Under the pieces are notes generated by a model. It saw only the letters and a program-made list of their open reading frames with translations, did no database searches and was not told the origin of the DNA. Position numbers and translations under genes: made by a program. 64,000 nt of DNA from Bacteroidales bacterium M3 (GTDB taxonomy: Bacteria; Bacteroidota; Bacteroidia; Bacteroidales; Muribaculaceae): assembly GCA_001689445.1 (NCBI GenBank), contig LUJN01000044.1:62001-126000 (forward strand), in the 5' to 3' direction. Positions 33,642 through 42,054 of this stretch are shown here, piece after piece (positions within the stretch are counted from its first letter, which is position 1; the number at the start of each line of letters is the position of its first letter).

Positions 33642-35627
33642 ATGAACCAAAACTTTATCGAACGGCTTTACCGTCTTCCTCTGGTGAAGATGTTATATGA
33701 CTCGCCTGCGCCGCGATGGAGCGTGCTGTTGGCCGATACCCTCATTGTAGCTTTCAGCTGTTTCCTTACTTTTACGTTTTCAACCGGCATCAACGGCGTG
33801 GGTGTAATGTTCTCGCCTGCGATGAAAATTATGGTGGTCGTTGCCGTTTACGTGGCCACAAGTATGGTTATACGAAGCTATCAGTACATTATTCGATTGT
33901 CGGTGTTGGAGGATGTCTACCGCCTTGTGTCACTCGTGCTGTCGTCATCGGTGCTGCTGATGGTGGCCAACCTGGTGGTCGGGCTTATCACAGGGGGCTA
34001 CTACATAAGCTTTTGGAACATTTTCATTATCGGTATGCTCTCGTTCACGTTTATGATGTGCATGAGGTTGCTTATCAAATATCTGTATGCGCGTCTGTCT
34101 GCTGTAAACGGACGTCGTCGCCCGGTGATAGTGCTTGGCTCCGCCTTGAACTCGTTTGTCCTCGCCAATGCCTTGCGCACGGAGGCCGATGGCGCATTCT
34201 CCCCGGTTGCGTTGTTGTCGTTGTCCGACGGCAATTCCGAACGCTCCGTCAACGGTATTCCGATTGTACGTTACGAGCCGGGTTGTATCAAGGCGATTTT
34301 TGAAAAATATCACTGCGACACGTTGTTGTTCCTCTCCACCCAGATGGAGTTTATGCGCAGTGGCTTCAGTGATGCTTTCCTTGAGAACCATATAAAGCTG
34401 CTTGTGCTAAATCAGGTCGAGGAGTTTGACACCAACAAGGATGCGATGCCCAACCTGTCGAGCCACGTCAAGGCTATAAAGATTGAAGACCTTCTCGGTC
34501 GCGAGCCCATAAAGAACGATAACCCCGACATATCGCGTCTCATCAAGGATCAGGTGGTGATGATCACGGGTGCGGCAGGCTCGATAGGCAGTGAGATTAC
34601 CCGTCAGGTCGCCCAGTTTGGAGCACGCGAGATTGTGCTGCTCGACCAGGCCGAGACACCGATGCACTATATGCAGCTGGAGATGGAGGACAAGTTCCCC
34701 GACACTAAGATTCACCTTTATGTCGGTGATATCGTCAACAAGGAGCGTATGGAAAGGGCGTTTTCGTTGTACCGTCCGCGCTATGTATTCCATGCTGCCG
34801 CTTACAAGCACGTGCCGATGATGGAACGCAACCCGTCGGAGGCGGTGTTTACCAACGTGTTCGGCACCAAAAATCTTGCTGACCTTGCCTTGAAATACAA
34901 TGTGGAGAAATTTGTGATGATATCCACCGACAAGGCTGTCAATCCCACCAATGTAATGGGCGCCACGAAGCGTCTTGCCGAGATTTACGTCCAATCGCTC
35001 TTTCTCGACCGTCAGCGCAACACCGACCGTACTTTGACCCAGTTTATCACCACCCGCTTCGGCAATGTGCTCGGCAGCAATGGGTCGGTTATCCCCCGTT
35101 TCCGTCAGCAGATAGAGGAGGGGGGACCGGTGACAGTGACCCATCGCGACATCATACGCTATTTCATGACTATCCCCGAGGCTTGCTCGCTCGTGCTTGA
35201 GGCGGGATGCATGGGGCACGGCGGCGAGATATATATATTTGACATGGGCAAGCCTATAAAGATTTACGACCTCGCGTGCCGCATGATTTCCCTCGCCGGC
35301 CTGCGCGTGGGGCAGGATATCGAGATTGTGGAGACAGGCCTGCGCCCCGGCGAGAAGCTCTACGAGGAGTTGCTCAACGACAAGGAGCGCACGATGGCGA
35401 CCCATCACCGCAAGATAATGATAGCCAAGGTTGAGACCTACCGCTATGAGGATGTGGTAAGACGGCTTGAAAAGCTGTTCGCCCTTATCAACGGCGGCGA
35501 TGTAAGGGCATTGATATTGGAGCTGAAGCATATCATTCCCGAGTATAAGAGCCAAAATTCCCAGTGGGCCGAGCTTGACGAGGTGATTGCCGGTGAGGCT
35601 CAAAATGCCACAGCCGATGTCCGCTAA
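33642..35627 (+). CDS. CapD/WbpM-type membrane nucleotide-sugar 4,6-dehydratase
   Basis: 661 residues. Four hydrophobic segments occupy about residues 25-145. A first Rossmann-like region (about 165-290, 'RRPVIVLGSALNSFV') is followed by the SDR domain: cofactor loop 'ITGAAGSIGSE' (about 305-315), 'YVGDI', 'VFHAAAYKHVPMME', and the catalytic stretch 'STDKAVNPTNVMGATKR', which replaces the usual YxxxK. 'RFGNVLGSNGSVIPRF' and 'LRPGEKLYEELL' are family marks. It probably makes UDP-4-keto-6-deoxy-sugars for capsule or O-antigen. The gene 31 bp downstream encodes an unrelated secreted protein. Confidence 0.9.
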   Translation: MNQNFIERLYRLPLVKMLYDSPAPRWSVLLADTLIVAFSCFLTFTFSTGINGVGVMFSPAMKIMVVVAVYVATSMVIRSYQYIIRLSVLEDVYRLVSLVLSSSVLLMVANLVVGLITGGYYISFWNIFIIGMLSFTFMMCMRLLIKYLYARLSAVNGRRRPVIVLGSALNSFVLANALRTEADGAFSPVALLSLSDGNSERSVNGIPIVRYEPGCIKAIFEKYHCDTLLFLSTQMEFMRSGFSDAFLENHIKLLVLNQVEEFDTNKDAMPNLSSHVKAIKIEDLLGREPIKNDNPDISRLIKDQVVMITGAAGSIGSEITRQVAQFGAREIVLLDQAETPMHYMQLEMEDKFPDTKIHLYVGDIVNKERMERAFSLYRPRYVFHAAAYKHVPMMERNPSEAVFTNVFGTKNLADLALKYNVEKFVMISTDKAVNPTNVMGATKRLAEIYVQSLFLDRQRNTDRTLTQFITTRFGNVLGSNGSVIPRFRQQIEEGGPVTVTHRDIIRYFMTIPEACSLVLEAGCMGHGGEIYIFDMGKPIKIYDLACRMISLAGLRVGQDIEIVETGLRPGEKLYEELLNDKERTMATHHRKIMIAKVETYRYEDVVRRLEKLFALINGGDVRALILELKHIIPEYKSQNSQWAELDEVIAGEAQNATADVR

Positions 35628-35658
35628 CCATCATATGTGAATATATACAATAAATTAT

Positions 35659-36339
35659 ATGAGAAAGATATTGACATTATTGTTACTCATCGTGGCGACA
35701 GGATGCATGACCGCCACGCCGTTTGACCTGAAAGACCTGCTCAACAAGGGGGTAGCCGCCGACTCGGCACGCACCTCTTCGTCTCCGGCGGATACCTCTT
35801 CCGACAATAACCTGGGCGGTCTCGGCTCATTGCTCGGCAATATACTCGGCACAGGCAAGATAGAGATCAAGGACCTTGTGGGCACATGGGACTACTCCTC
35901 GCCCGCAGTGACATTCAAGAGCGACAACCTGCTCAAGAAAGCCGGAGGAGCGGCAGCATCGACCGTAATAGAGCAGAAACTCAAGGAATATTACAAGAAG
36001 GCAGGTATCGAGGGGATGACACTCACCGTGGAGGCCGACAGTACATTCACGATGAAACTCAAGCGCATTACAGTCAGCGGTACTATCGAGAAAACGGACG
36101 ACGGTAATTTCCGGTTCAACTTCAAGATTGGCAAGAAAATCCCCATCGGCAGTATGGCCGCCTATATCTCCAAGGCCGGCAACACGGTGGATATCACATT
36201 TGACGTCTCCAAGTTGATTGTCTTAGTCGACAAGATAGCCGCATTCTCGGGCAACTCCACCCTGACAGGTATCTCCAAGCTTCTCAACAGCTACGACGGC
36301 CTGTGCGCCGGCTTCACCCTAAAAAAGTCCTCCAAGTAG
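35659..36339 (+). CDS. DUF4923-like secreted lipocalin-type protein
   Basis: 226 residues. The N-terminal signal may be a lipobox (LIVATGC) followed by a flexible Ser/Asp-rich stretch (about 35-55). The rest ('LVGTWDYSSPAVTF', 'LKEYYKKAGIEGMTLTVEADSTFTMKL' by key words GTWDY, KAGI, DSTF) is lipocalin-like and resembles the Bacteroides DUF4923 family, of unknown function. It is 31 bp after the CapD-like gene and ends before a bidirectional terminator. Confidence 0.75.
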   Translation: MRKILTLLLLIVATGCMTATPFDLKDLLNKGVAADSARTSSSPADTSSDNNLGGLGSLLGNILGTGKIEIKDLVGTWDYSSPAVTFKSDNLLKKAGGAAASTVIEQKLKEYYKKAGIEGMTLTVEADSTFTMKLKRITVSGTIEKTDDGNFRFNFKIGKKIPIGSMAAYISKAGNTVDITFDVSKLIVLVDKIAAFSGNSTLTGISKLLNSYDGLCAGFTLKKSSK

Positions 36340-36352
36340 CTATATCCAGTTA

Positions 36353-36405
36353 CCATAATAAAATGCAGGGAGATGCTTTTAGCATCTCCCTGCATTTTAT
36401 TATGG
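36353..36405. terminator. Bidirectional terminator between convergent genes
   Basis: A perfect 25-bp stem (36353-36377 with 36381-36405) around a TTT loop. AT-rich outer stem sequence gives T-rich tracts on both strands. It separates the DUF4923-like gene from the convergent Spy-like gene. Confidence 0.92.
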
Positions 36406-36416
36406 GGGTAATATTG

Positions 36417-36905
36417 TCAGCGCTTATCCTTACGGTCCCTGTCACACTTTTTACCGTCCTTATTGCAGGGCTTTTGTCCCTTGCCAAAACGGGGTCCCAT
36501 CGGAGCACGCTCCGAGATGACAATATTTTCAAGGAAAGTCACATACTGGTCGGGGGTGAGGATGCCTTTTATCTGCTTGAGATTGTCAAGGCGCTTTGTG
36601 CGGGCAATTGAATCGCGCTCGGCACGGCGTTCCTTGGCCTCGGCACGTCGCTGGTCGGCACATGCCTTACGGTCGGTGGCACACTGTTGGCGCAGTTGGT
36701 CAAGCTTGGCCTGCTGGTCGGCTGTCAGGTTTAGGCCCTCAAACGGATTGCATCTGGCCTTGCGGCAATCCTTGCCCGGAGCGACGGGGCACTCCTTTTT
36801 TGTGCAGGTGGCATTATCGCCGGCTTTTGCCGTGGCCTGTGCTGTGGCGTTAAACGAGAAGATGGAGGCGGCAATCACTGCCATGCTTATGATTGTTTTT
36901 TTCAT
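36417..36905 (-). CDS. Periplasmic Spy/CpxP-like small protein
   Basis: 162 residues. A signal peptide (SFNATAQA) is followed by a Cys-containing segment (CTKKECPVAPGKDCRKARC), then 'LNLTADQQAKLDQLRQQC' and 'LTPDQYVTFLENI', two LTxxQ-type motifs spaced like those of CpxP/Spy chaperones, with a highly charged helix (AKERRAERDSIARTKR) between them. The C-terminus is basic. Six cysteines in the mature part are unusual for the family and may form disulfides or bind metal. It is monocistronic. Confidence 0.65.
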   Translation of the reverse strand: MKKTIISMAVIAASIFSFNATAQATAKAGDNATCTKKECPVAPGKDCRKARCNPFEGLNLTADQQAKLDQLRQQCATDRKACADQRRAEAKERRAERDSIARTKRLDNLKQIKGILTPDQYVTFLENIVISERAPMGPRFGKGQKPCNKDGKKCDRDRKDKR

Positions 36906-37324
36906 AATTGATTTCTATTGTTGAAAAAGTTGGTAATTCATATTTTTCGGTGTCTCATCCTGTGGAGTGAATCCACAATTTCCGAAACCGTTTGTATTAT
37001 TGACATACTGTTGAGACTAAAGTTTAACAGCAAAAACACGTTTAACTGATATTTAACATTTGGTGCTCTAAATGTTGTTGTTTTGAAAAACACTGCCCCT
37101 ACTCTTCGCGAGCGGGGGCAGATTATGGTAAAACAAAAAAGTTAGCGTTATTACAAATTCTATATGTCTAATTGATTCCTGTATGTTCATTCGTTTATGA
37201 TAAAGACGCTATTGCGGGCATATGGTTTAAGTCCACAGGGATATTTAGGGTATTTTTGCAAAAAGGCGGTTTGATGCAACAGTATTTTTTGGATTGGGGG
37301 AATTTTTTTAATTTTGCCTCTACA
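36906..37324. other. 419-bp gene-free stretch
   Basis: AT-rich. It holds a hairpin at 37093-37121 (CTGCCCC/GGGGCAG with an inner CTC/GAG), which lacks a U-tract, and two -7-like boxes for the downstream tsaC gene, TATTTTTGC (37251-37259) and TAATTTTGC (37309-37317). No coding frame is convincing. The frame beginning at 37172 is an artificial extension of tsaC. Confidence 0.5.
37309..37317 (+). promoter_or_regulatory. -7 box for tsaC operon
   Basis: TAATTTTGC, exact TAnnTTTGC, only 8 bp before the ATG at 37325, which would give a nearly leaderless mRNA. The alternative box at 37251-37259 would give a leader of about 60 nt. Confidence 0.4.
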
Positions 37325-37894
37325 ATGACTATAGACGAAGACATAAGAGAGGCGTGTGCCGTCCTTGCCCGTGGCGGGGTGATACTTTACCCGACAGATA
37401 CGGTGTGGGGCATCGGGTGTGATGCCACGCGGTCCGACGCGGTGAGGCGCGTGTTTGATATCAAGCGTCGTGCCGATAGCAAGGCTCTGATAACGCTTGT
37501 CGACGATGAGGCGCGTCTTGAGCGGTATGTCGACAATGTGCCTGATGCCGCGCGCGACATCATAGAGTTAAGCGACCGCCCTGTAACGATAGTCTACGAC
37601 CACGGGCGCGGGCTTGCGCCCGAGTTGCTTGCTGATGACGGCAGCGTTGGCATCCGTGTCACCCGCGAGGCGTTCTCGCGCCGTCTTTGCCGGGCCTTCC
37701 GTCGTCCGATAGTGTCGACATCCGCCAATATCAGCGGCGAGCCGGCTGCTGTGGTGTTTGATGACATATCCCCGGAAATAAAAGGGGCGGTCGATTACAT
37801 AGTGGAGACAAGGCGCGATGACACCTCCCGCGCCAAGCCTTCCTCGGTGATAAAGCTTTCCGATGACGGGACTGTAAAGATATTGCGCAAGTGA
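37325..37894 (+). CDS. tsaC: L-threonylcarbamoyladenylate synthase (TsaC/Sua5 family)
   Basis: 189 residues from 'MTIDEDIREAC', the size of TsaC without the Sua5 C-terminal domain. Motifs: 'GGVILYPTDTVWGIGCDATR' (about 17-36), 'DIKRRADSKALI', 'DDGSVGIRVT' and 'PIVSTSANISGEPA'. It makes threonylcarbamoyl-AMP from threonine, bicarbonate and ATP for t6A37 in tRNAs reading ANN codons. An in-frame start at 37172 would add 51 unrelated residues. The stop overlaps the GTG start of the next gene (GTGA), so the two are translationally coupled. Confidence 0.93.
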   Translation: MTIDEDIREACAVLARGGVILYPTDTVWGIGCDATRSDAVRRVFDIKRRADSKALITLVDDEARLERYVDNVPDAARDIIELSDRPVTIVYDHGRGLAPELLADDGSVGIRVTREAFSRRLCRAFRRPIVSTSANISGEPAAVVFDDISPEIKGAVDYIVETRRDDTSRAKPSSVIKLSDDGTVKILRK

Positions 37895-39309
37895 GAAGTG
37901 CCAACCGACAACGGCTCCTGTATGTCGTGGCCGACTACCTGTCGACCAACATCGGCTACATGCTTTTCAACTTTTGCCGCTACAGGTTTCTGCCCAATGT
38001 GGCGATGGACTATTCAGATTTTTGGAGCTTTGAGGCCTCGCGCATGGTCATATGGGGTCAGTTGCTGTTCCCTGTGCTGATGATGGGGGTCTACTATCTC
38101 TCGGGCTATTACAATTCCCCGTTCCACAAGTCGCGGCTTCAGGATTTCATCACTACCGGCGGTTCGGCACTTATAGGCACGATTGTAGTGTTTCTCACTG
38201 CCCTCACCAATGACATGGGGGGCAGCCGCCTTTTCAACTACGAGATAATCTTCACGCTGCTGGCGTGCATGTTTATCCCAGTCTATACGGTAAGGTGGTT
38301 CATCACCCGTCATGCCACGCGGTGCATCCACTCGCGCCAATGGGGATTTCCGACACTTATAGTCGGCACGTCGCCGGCGGCGGTCGCCCTCCATCAGCGG
38401 CTCGATTCGATGAAACGCTCCATGGGTTATGACATTGTGGGGCATGTCGCCACCGGTCCGATGCCCAAGGGGCATTTTCCCTATCATGCAGTCTCGATTG
38501 ACAATATCGAGGAGGAGTGCCGTCGCCTTGGCATACGCCACCTTATCGTGGTGCCCGGCGGCCATAGCGACGAGCGGGAGTCGTTGCAGATTGTCAACAA
38601 GCTGTTGCCTCTCGACCTTCCGATATATATAAGCCCCGACATGCTGCATGTGGTGACATCGCGGGTGCAGACGGTAAATGTCGCCGGCGAACCGCTCATC
38701 GAGGTGTCGCGTGCCGGCGTGACAGGGAGCACGCGCAATATAAAACGGCTGTGCGACATTCTTGTCTCCGCCGTCATGCTGCTGTTGCTCAGTCCCGTGA
38801 TAGGGATATTGGGCATCGCTATCAAGTGCGATTCTCCGGGCCCGATATTCTACCGTCAGCAGCGGGTGGGCTACCACCGCAGGATGTTCAACATCATCAA
38901 GCTGCGCTCGATGAAGGTCGACTCCGAATGTCAGGGGCCGAGACTGTCGAGCGCCGATGATCCTCGTGTCACACGGCTCGGGCACATGTTGCGCAAGTAT
39001 CGACTCGATGAGCTTCCCCAGTTCTGGAACGTCCTTGTCGGCGACATGTCGCTTGTCGGGCCGCGTCCCGAGCGTGAGCATTTCATCAACCTCATCATGC
39101 AGCAGGCTCCCTACTATACGCTTGTCCACAGCGTGCGTCCGGGCATCACGTCATGGGGCATGGTGAAGTATGGCTACGCCTCCTCGGTCGACCAGATGAT
39201 AGAGCGTCTGCGCTACGATCTTATATATATAGAGAATGTGTCGTTTCCTGTCGACATGAAGATAATATTGTACACCATCCGCACGGTGTTTACCGGCAAG
39301 GGTGTATGA
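37891..39309 (+). CDS. Polyprenyl-phosphate glycosylphosphotransferase (WcaJ-like)
   Basis: 472 residues from a GTG start that overlaps the tsaC stop. About four membrane segments (15-145) are followed by a CoA-binding-like region (about 150-255, 'FPTLIVGTSPAAVALHQRL') and the bacterial sugar transferase domain (about 285-470): 'KRLCDILVSAVMLLLLSPV', 'SPGPIFYRQQRVGYHRRMFNI', 'KYRLDELPQFWNVLVGDMS' and 'LVGPRPER'. It adds the first sugar phosphate to undecaprenyl phosphate for exopolysaccharide or O-antigen. It belongs functionally with the CapD-like gene 2 kb upstream. The downstream ClC gene is 18 bp away. Confidence 0.92.
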   Translation: MRSANRQRLLYVVADYLSTNIGYMLFNFCRYRFLPNVAMDYSDFWSFEASRMVIWGQLLFPVLMMGVYYLSGYYNSPFHKSRLQDFITTGGSALIGTIVVFLTALTNDMGGSRLFNYEIIFTLLACMFIPVYTVRWFITRHATRCIHSRQWGFPTLIVGTSPAAVALHQRLDSMKRSMGYDIVGHVATGPMPKGHFPYHAVSIDNIEEECRRLGIRHLIVVPGGHSDERESLQIVNKLLPLDLPIYISPDMLHVVTSRVQTVNVAGEPLIEVSRAGVTGSTRNIKRLCDILVSAVMLLLLSPVIGILGIAIKCDSPGPIFYRQQRVGYHRRMFNIIKLRSMKVDSECQGPRLSSADDPRVTRLGHMLRKYRLDELPQFWNVLVGDMSLVGPRPEREHFINLIMQQAPYYTLVHSVRPGITSWGMVKYGYASSVDQMIERLRYDLIYIENVSFPVDMKIILYTIRTVFTGKGV

Positions 39310-39327
39310 TAAAAAACGGTTTGGAAA

Positions 39328-41139
39328 ATGAAAGTATCTTATAACGGCATATCACACGCGATGCATGAGGCGTTTCTCTCCATGCTGCTATGGCGCGAGA
39401 GGCACGTCTCGGAAAAGAAGTTCGTGCTTGTGCTCGCCTTTATAGTCGGGGTGATATGCGCCTTTGCCGCATTGTTGCTCAAGGCTCTCATCACGCTTAT
39501 ATCCACCACGCTGACCTCCCATTTCGTTGTCAGCGGCGGCAACTGGCTTTATTTCATATATCCCGCGTTGGGCATCCTCATCACGGCCCTGTTTGTGAAA
39601 TATGTCGTCAAGGACAACATATCCCATGGTGTCACTCGCGTGCTCTATGCCATATCGCAGAACAAGAGCCGCCTGAAGCGGCACAACATGTACACGTCGT
39701 TGATTGCCAGCTCCATCACCATCGGCTTTGGCGGCTCGGTGGGGGCCGAGGGCCCGATAGTGTTCACCGGGGCGGCGATAGGGTCAAACGTCGGGCAGTT
39801 TTTCCGCATGTCCCCCCGCATATTGATGGTGATGGTGGGCTGCGGTGCTGCGGCGGGTATTGCCGGTATCTTCAAGGCCCCCATCGCGGGGATGCTTTTC
39901 ACCCTTGAAATTCTGATGATTGACTTCACGGCGATGTCGGTGATGCCGTTGCTCATCGCCTCCATCACCAGTGCGACGATAGCCTACGTGTTCCATGGTT
40001 ACAATGCGGAGTTCGCCTTTGTGCAGAGCGAGCCGTTCCTCATCAGCAAGATACCCTACGTCATATTGCTTGGCATCTTCTGCGGGTTTGTATCGCTCTA
40101 CTTCATACGCACTATGAACTGGATTGAGGCCCGTTTCCAGCGGCTCGGCTCGGCTTGGCGGCGGTTTGTCGTCGGCTCGGTGGTGCTTGTCACGCTTGTG
40201 TTCTTTTTCCCAGCTCTCTACGGCGAGGGATACCCGCAGATATTGAGCCTCCTCAGTGGCGAGCCGGGCAATATAATGGACGGCTCCATCTTCTATCCCG
40301 ACCGCGATGTGACATGGTTCATCCTGCTTTACACGGGCGCGATTATCCTGTTCAAGGTGTTTGCAACCTCGGCCACCAACAGTGCCGGAGGTGTCGGCGG
40401 CACATTCGCCCCCACGATGTTCATGGGCTGTATGGCGGGATTCTTCTTTGCCTTCCTGCTCAATAATAATGGCCTTTTTGAAGCCGGAGTATCCCACAAG
40501 AATTTTGCCCTCCTCGGTATGGCGGGGTTGATGGCCGGGGTGATGCACGCCCCGTTGATGGGCATGTTCCTCATCGCCGAGCTTACCGGCGGCTATGCCC
40601 TTTTCCTCCCCCTGCTCATCGTCTCCACAATCTCCTACGGTACGATAAAGTTCTTTGAGCCATACAGCATCTACGCAATGCGTCTCGCACGACGTGGCGA
40701 GCTTCTGACCCACCACAAGGACAAGGCCGTGTTGACCCTCCTCAAGATGGACAGCGTGATAGAGACCGACTTCATGTCCGTGCGTCCCGAGATGAACCTC
40801 CGCGAGATGGTCGACGTCATCTCCAAGTCGAGCCGCAACCTCTTCCCCGTGCTCAACGACGACGGCCAGCTGCTCGGCGTCGTGCTCCTCGATGACATAC
40901 GCAACATTATGTTCCGCCCCGACCTCTACAAGCGTATGCACGTCAGCAAGTTCATGAGTGCCCCCCCCGCCAAGATAGAGATCAACGAGAACATGGAGCA
41001 GGTCATGAAGACCTTTGACCGCACCGGCGCATGGAACCTCCCCGTCGTCACCGCCGAGGGCCGCTACGTCGGCTTCGTCTCCAAGTCCAAAATCTTCAAC
41101 TCCTACCGCCGCGTCCTCCGCCACTACTCCGACGACTGA
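39328..41139 (+). CDS. ClC-type chloride channel/antiporter with CBS pair
   Basis: 603 residues. About ten to twelve membrane helices cover residues 28-440, with the ClC filter motifs GFGGSVGAEGP (about 130-140; the gating glutamate is present), 'GIAGIFKAPIAGMLFTLE' and 'NSAGGVGGTFAPTMFMG'. Two CBS domains lie at about 475-600 ('DSVIETDFMSVRPEMNL', 'FMSAPPAKIEINENM'). It exchanges chloride or another anion for protons, or conducts it, and the CBS pair suggests nucleotide control. It lies 18 bp behind the sugar transferase gene and ends before an inverted repeat. Confidence 0.92.
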   Translation: MKVSYNGISHAMHEAFLSMLLWRERHVSEKKFVLVLAFIVGVICAFAALLLKALITLISTTLTSHFVVSGGNWLYFIYPALGILITALFVKYVVKDNISHGVTRVLYAISQNKSRLKRHNMYTSLIASSITIGFGGSVGAEGPIVFTGAAIGSNVGQFFRMSPRILMVMVGCGAAAGIAGIFKAPIAGMLFTLEILMIDFTAMSVMPLLIASITSATIAYVFHGYNAEFAFVQSEPFLISKIPYVILLGIFCGFVSLYFIRTMNWIEARFQRLGSAWRRFVVGSVVLVTLVFFFPALYGEGYPQILSLLSGEPGNIMDGSIFYPDRDVTWFILLYTGAIILFKVFATSATNSAGGVGGTFAPTMFMGCMAGFFFAFLLNNNGLFEAGVSHKNFALLGMAGLMAGVMHAPLMGMFLIAELTGGYALFLPLLIVSTISYGTIKFFEPYSIYAMRLARRGELLTHHKDKAVLTLLKMDSVIETDFMSVRPEMNLREMVDVISKSSRNLFPVLNDDGQLLGVVLLDDIRNIMFRPDLYKRMHVSKFMSAPPAKIEINENMEQVMKTFDRTGAWNLPVVTAEGRYVGFVSKSKIFNSYRRVLRHYSDD

Positions 41140-41185
41140 TCCCCTTACCTCTCGACACAAGCGCATAGAGGTAATAGACATACGA

Positions 41186-41257
41186 ACATAGGTACATAGG
41201 GCTACGCAGAATTATGATTAAATTATCGCGTAGCCCTATGTTCTTATGTACCTATGT
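41186..41257. terminator. Inverted repeat after the ClC gene
   Basis: ACATAGGGCTACGC (41194-41207) pairs perfectly with 41228-41241, and the flanking ACATAGGT (41186-41193) pairs with 41250-41257 across a bulge. It sits between convergent genes. There is no strong T run, so termination is inferred from position. Confidence 0.55.
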
Positions 41258-41273
41258 CAATACCCCTCTGGCC

Positions 41274-41498
41274 TTATGTCGTAATATCGTTTGTCCGTTT
41301 GTCCAACGAGGTGGCGAGGTCGGCCAGGAAGTTGTGGCCCAGGAGGAGGGAGATGCGGGTGAGCAGGGCGGTGTCGATGCTCTCGCGGCGTAGTATGTCG
41401 TAGACGTTGCCGCGCACCGTGTGGAGTTCGCGTGCCAGCCAAGCCTTGGAGCGGCCCTGCCGCTTCAGTTCCTGTTCTATCATCTGTCCTATATGCAT
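41274..41498 (-). CDS. Small HTH (XRE-like) DNA-binding protein
   Basis: 74 residues from 'MHIGQMIEQELKRQ', the usual start for this small Bacteroidales family; a start 11 codons upstream is less likely. The helix-turn-helix is 'SKAWLARELHTVRGNVYDILRR' (about residues 17-38; key words WLAREL and NVYDIL), followed by 'IDTALLTRISLLLGHNFLADLA'. It probably regulates a nearby or its own promoter. It is monocistronic, faces a 556-bp gene-free region and converges on the ClC gene. Confidence 0.75.
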   Translation of the reverse strand: MHIGQMIEQELKRQGRSKAWLARELHTVRGNVYDILRRESIDTALLTRISLLLGHNFLADLATSLDKRTNDITT

Positions 41499-41811
41499 CG
41501 TCGTGTCGCCTGTTGTCTTCGGTTGCGGCACGATGCTCGACTATTGTCTCCCTATTATATGGAATGCGTGGGCATAGTGCCGTCAATTATCCTAAATCCA
41601 AGGTTTTCCGACGACCTGCACTGTGGATATGACAACAACTGCCCACGCTATCCGTGGGCGTTTGCTCTCCATCTTAACAGTGCGATGCAAAATCTTAAAG
41701 GATTGTCGGAAATTTAGGATTTATCGCTGATAAAGTAGCTAACGCTCTTTTGTTCGTTTTTCGCTATGTCTGCGCTGATGTGCGGAACATCCTTGCGGTC
41801 AATGTTGACGC

Positions 41812-41835
41812 GGGCGCAATGTATTGCGCCCCTAC
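41812..41835. repeat. Palindrome GGGCGCAAT..ATTGCGCCC followed by CCTAC
   Basis: A 20-bp palindrome (2-base centre) with CCCTAC at its right edge. It looks like a single half of the GTAGGG/CCCTAC palindrome family found elsewhere in the window, with a different core. Confidence 0.6.
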
Positions 41836-42013
41836 CGGTGTGCCCGCATCTTTGCGCTGTCGCGTGCCTCCGATGCCTCTGCCACGGGGGACGCGGACGG
41901 TGGCAAAATTACGAAAAATCTCGCCTCGCCGCTCATGGGTGTACAAAAATATATTACACTTCCGTCCAAAATTCCTATACGCCCCGCCGTCCCCCAAGCG
42001 GCGTGTCGGCACT

Positions 42014-42022
42014 TATCTTTGC
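42014..42022 (+). promoter_or_regulatory. -7 box for the BACON lipoprotein gene
   Basis: TATCTTTGC, exact TAnnTTTGC, 33 bp before the ATG. No -33 TTG is seen at the right distance. Confidence 0.5.
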
Positions 42023-42054
42023 AATTATCAATCATCAAATAAACTTTTCAAGCT

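Larger units (their letters stand above)
41499..42054. other. 556-bp gene-free stretch with inverted repeats
   Basis: A long imperfect inverted repeat has ATCCTAAAT..TTTCCGAC at 41589-41612 and its complement at 41705-41720, with a hairpin GCCCACG/CGTGGGC (41641-41659) between them. Further right are the GGGCGCAAT palindrome (41812-41831) and the promoter for the BACON gene. No coding frame is convincing on either strand. It may contain the operator of the HTH gene. Confidence 0.45.

Noticed and set aside
37093..37121. CTGCCCC/GGGGCAG hairpin as another GTAGGG/CCCTAC element
   Set aside because: It contains CCCCTAC but the core is not a symmetric palindrome and the other end is not conserved.
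37172..37324. 51-residue extension of TsaC
   Set aside because: It overlaps two -7 boxes and is AT-rich; the family start MTIDEDI is at 37325.
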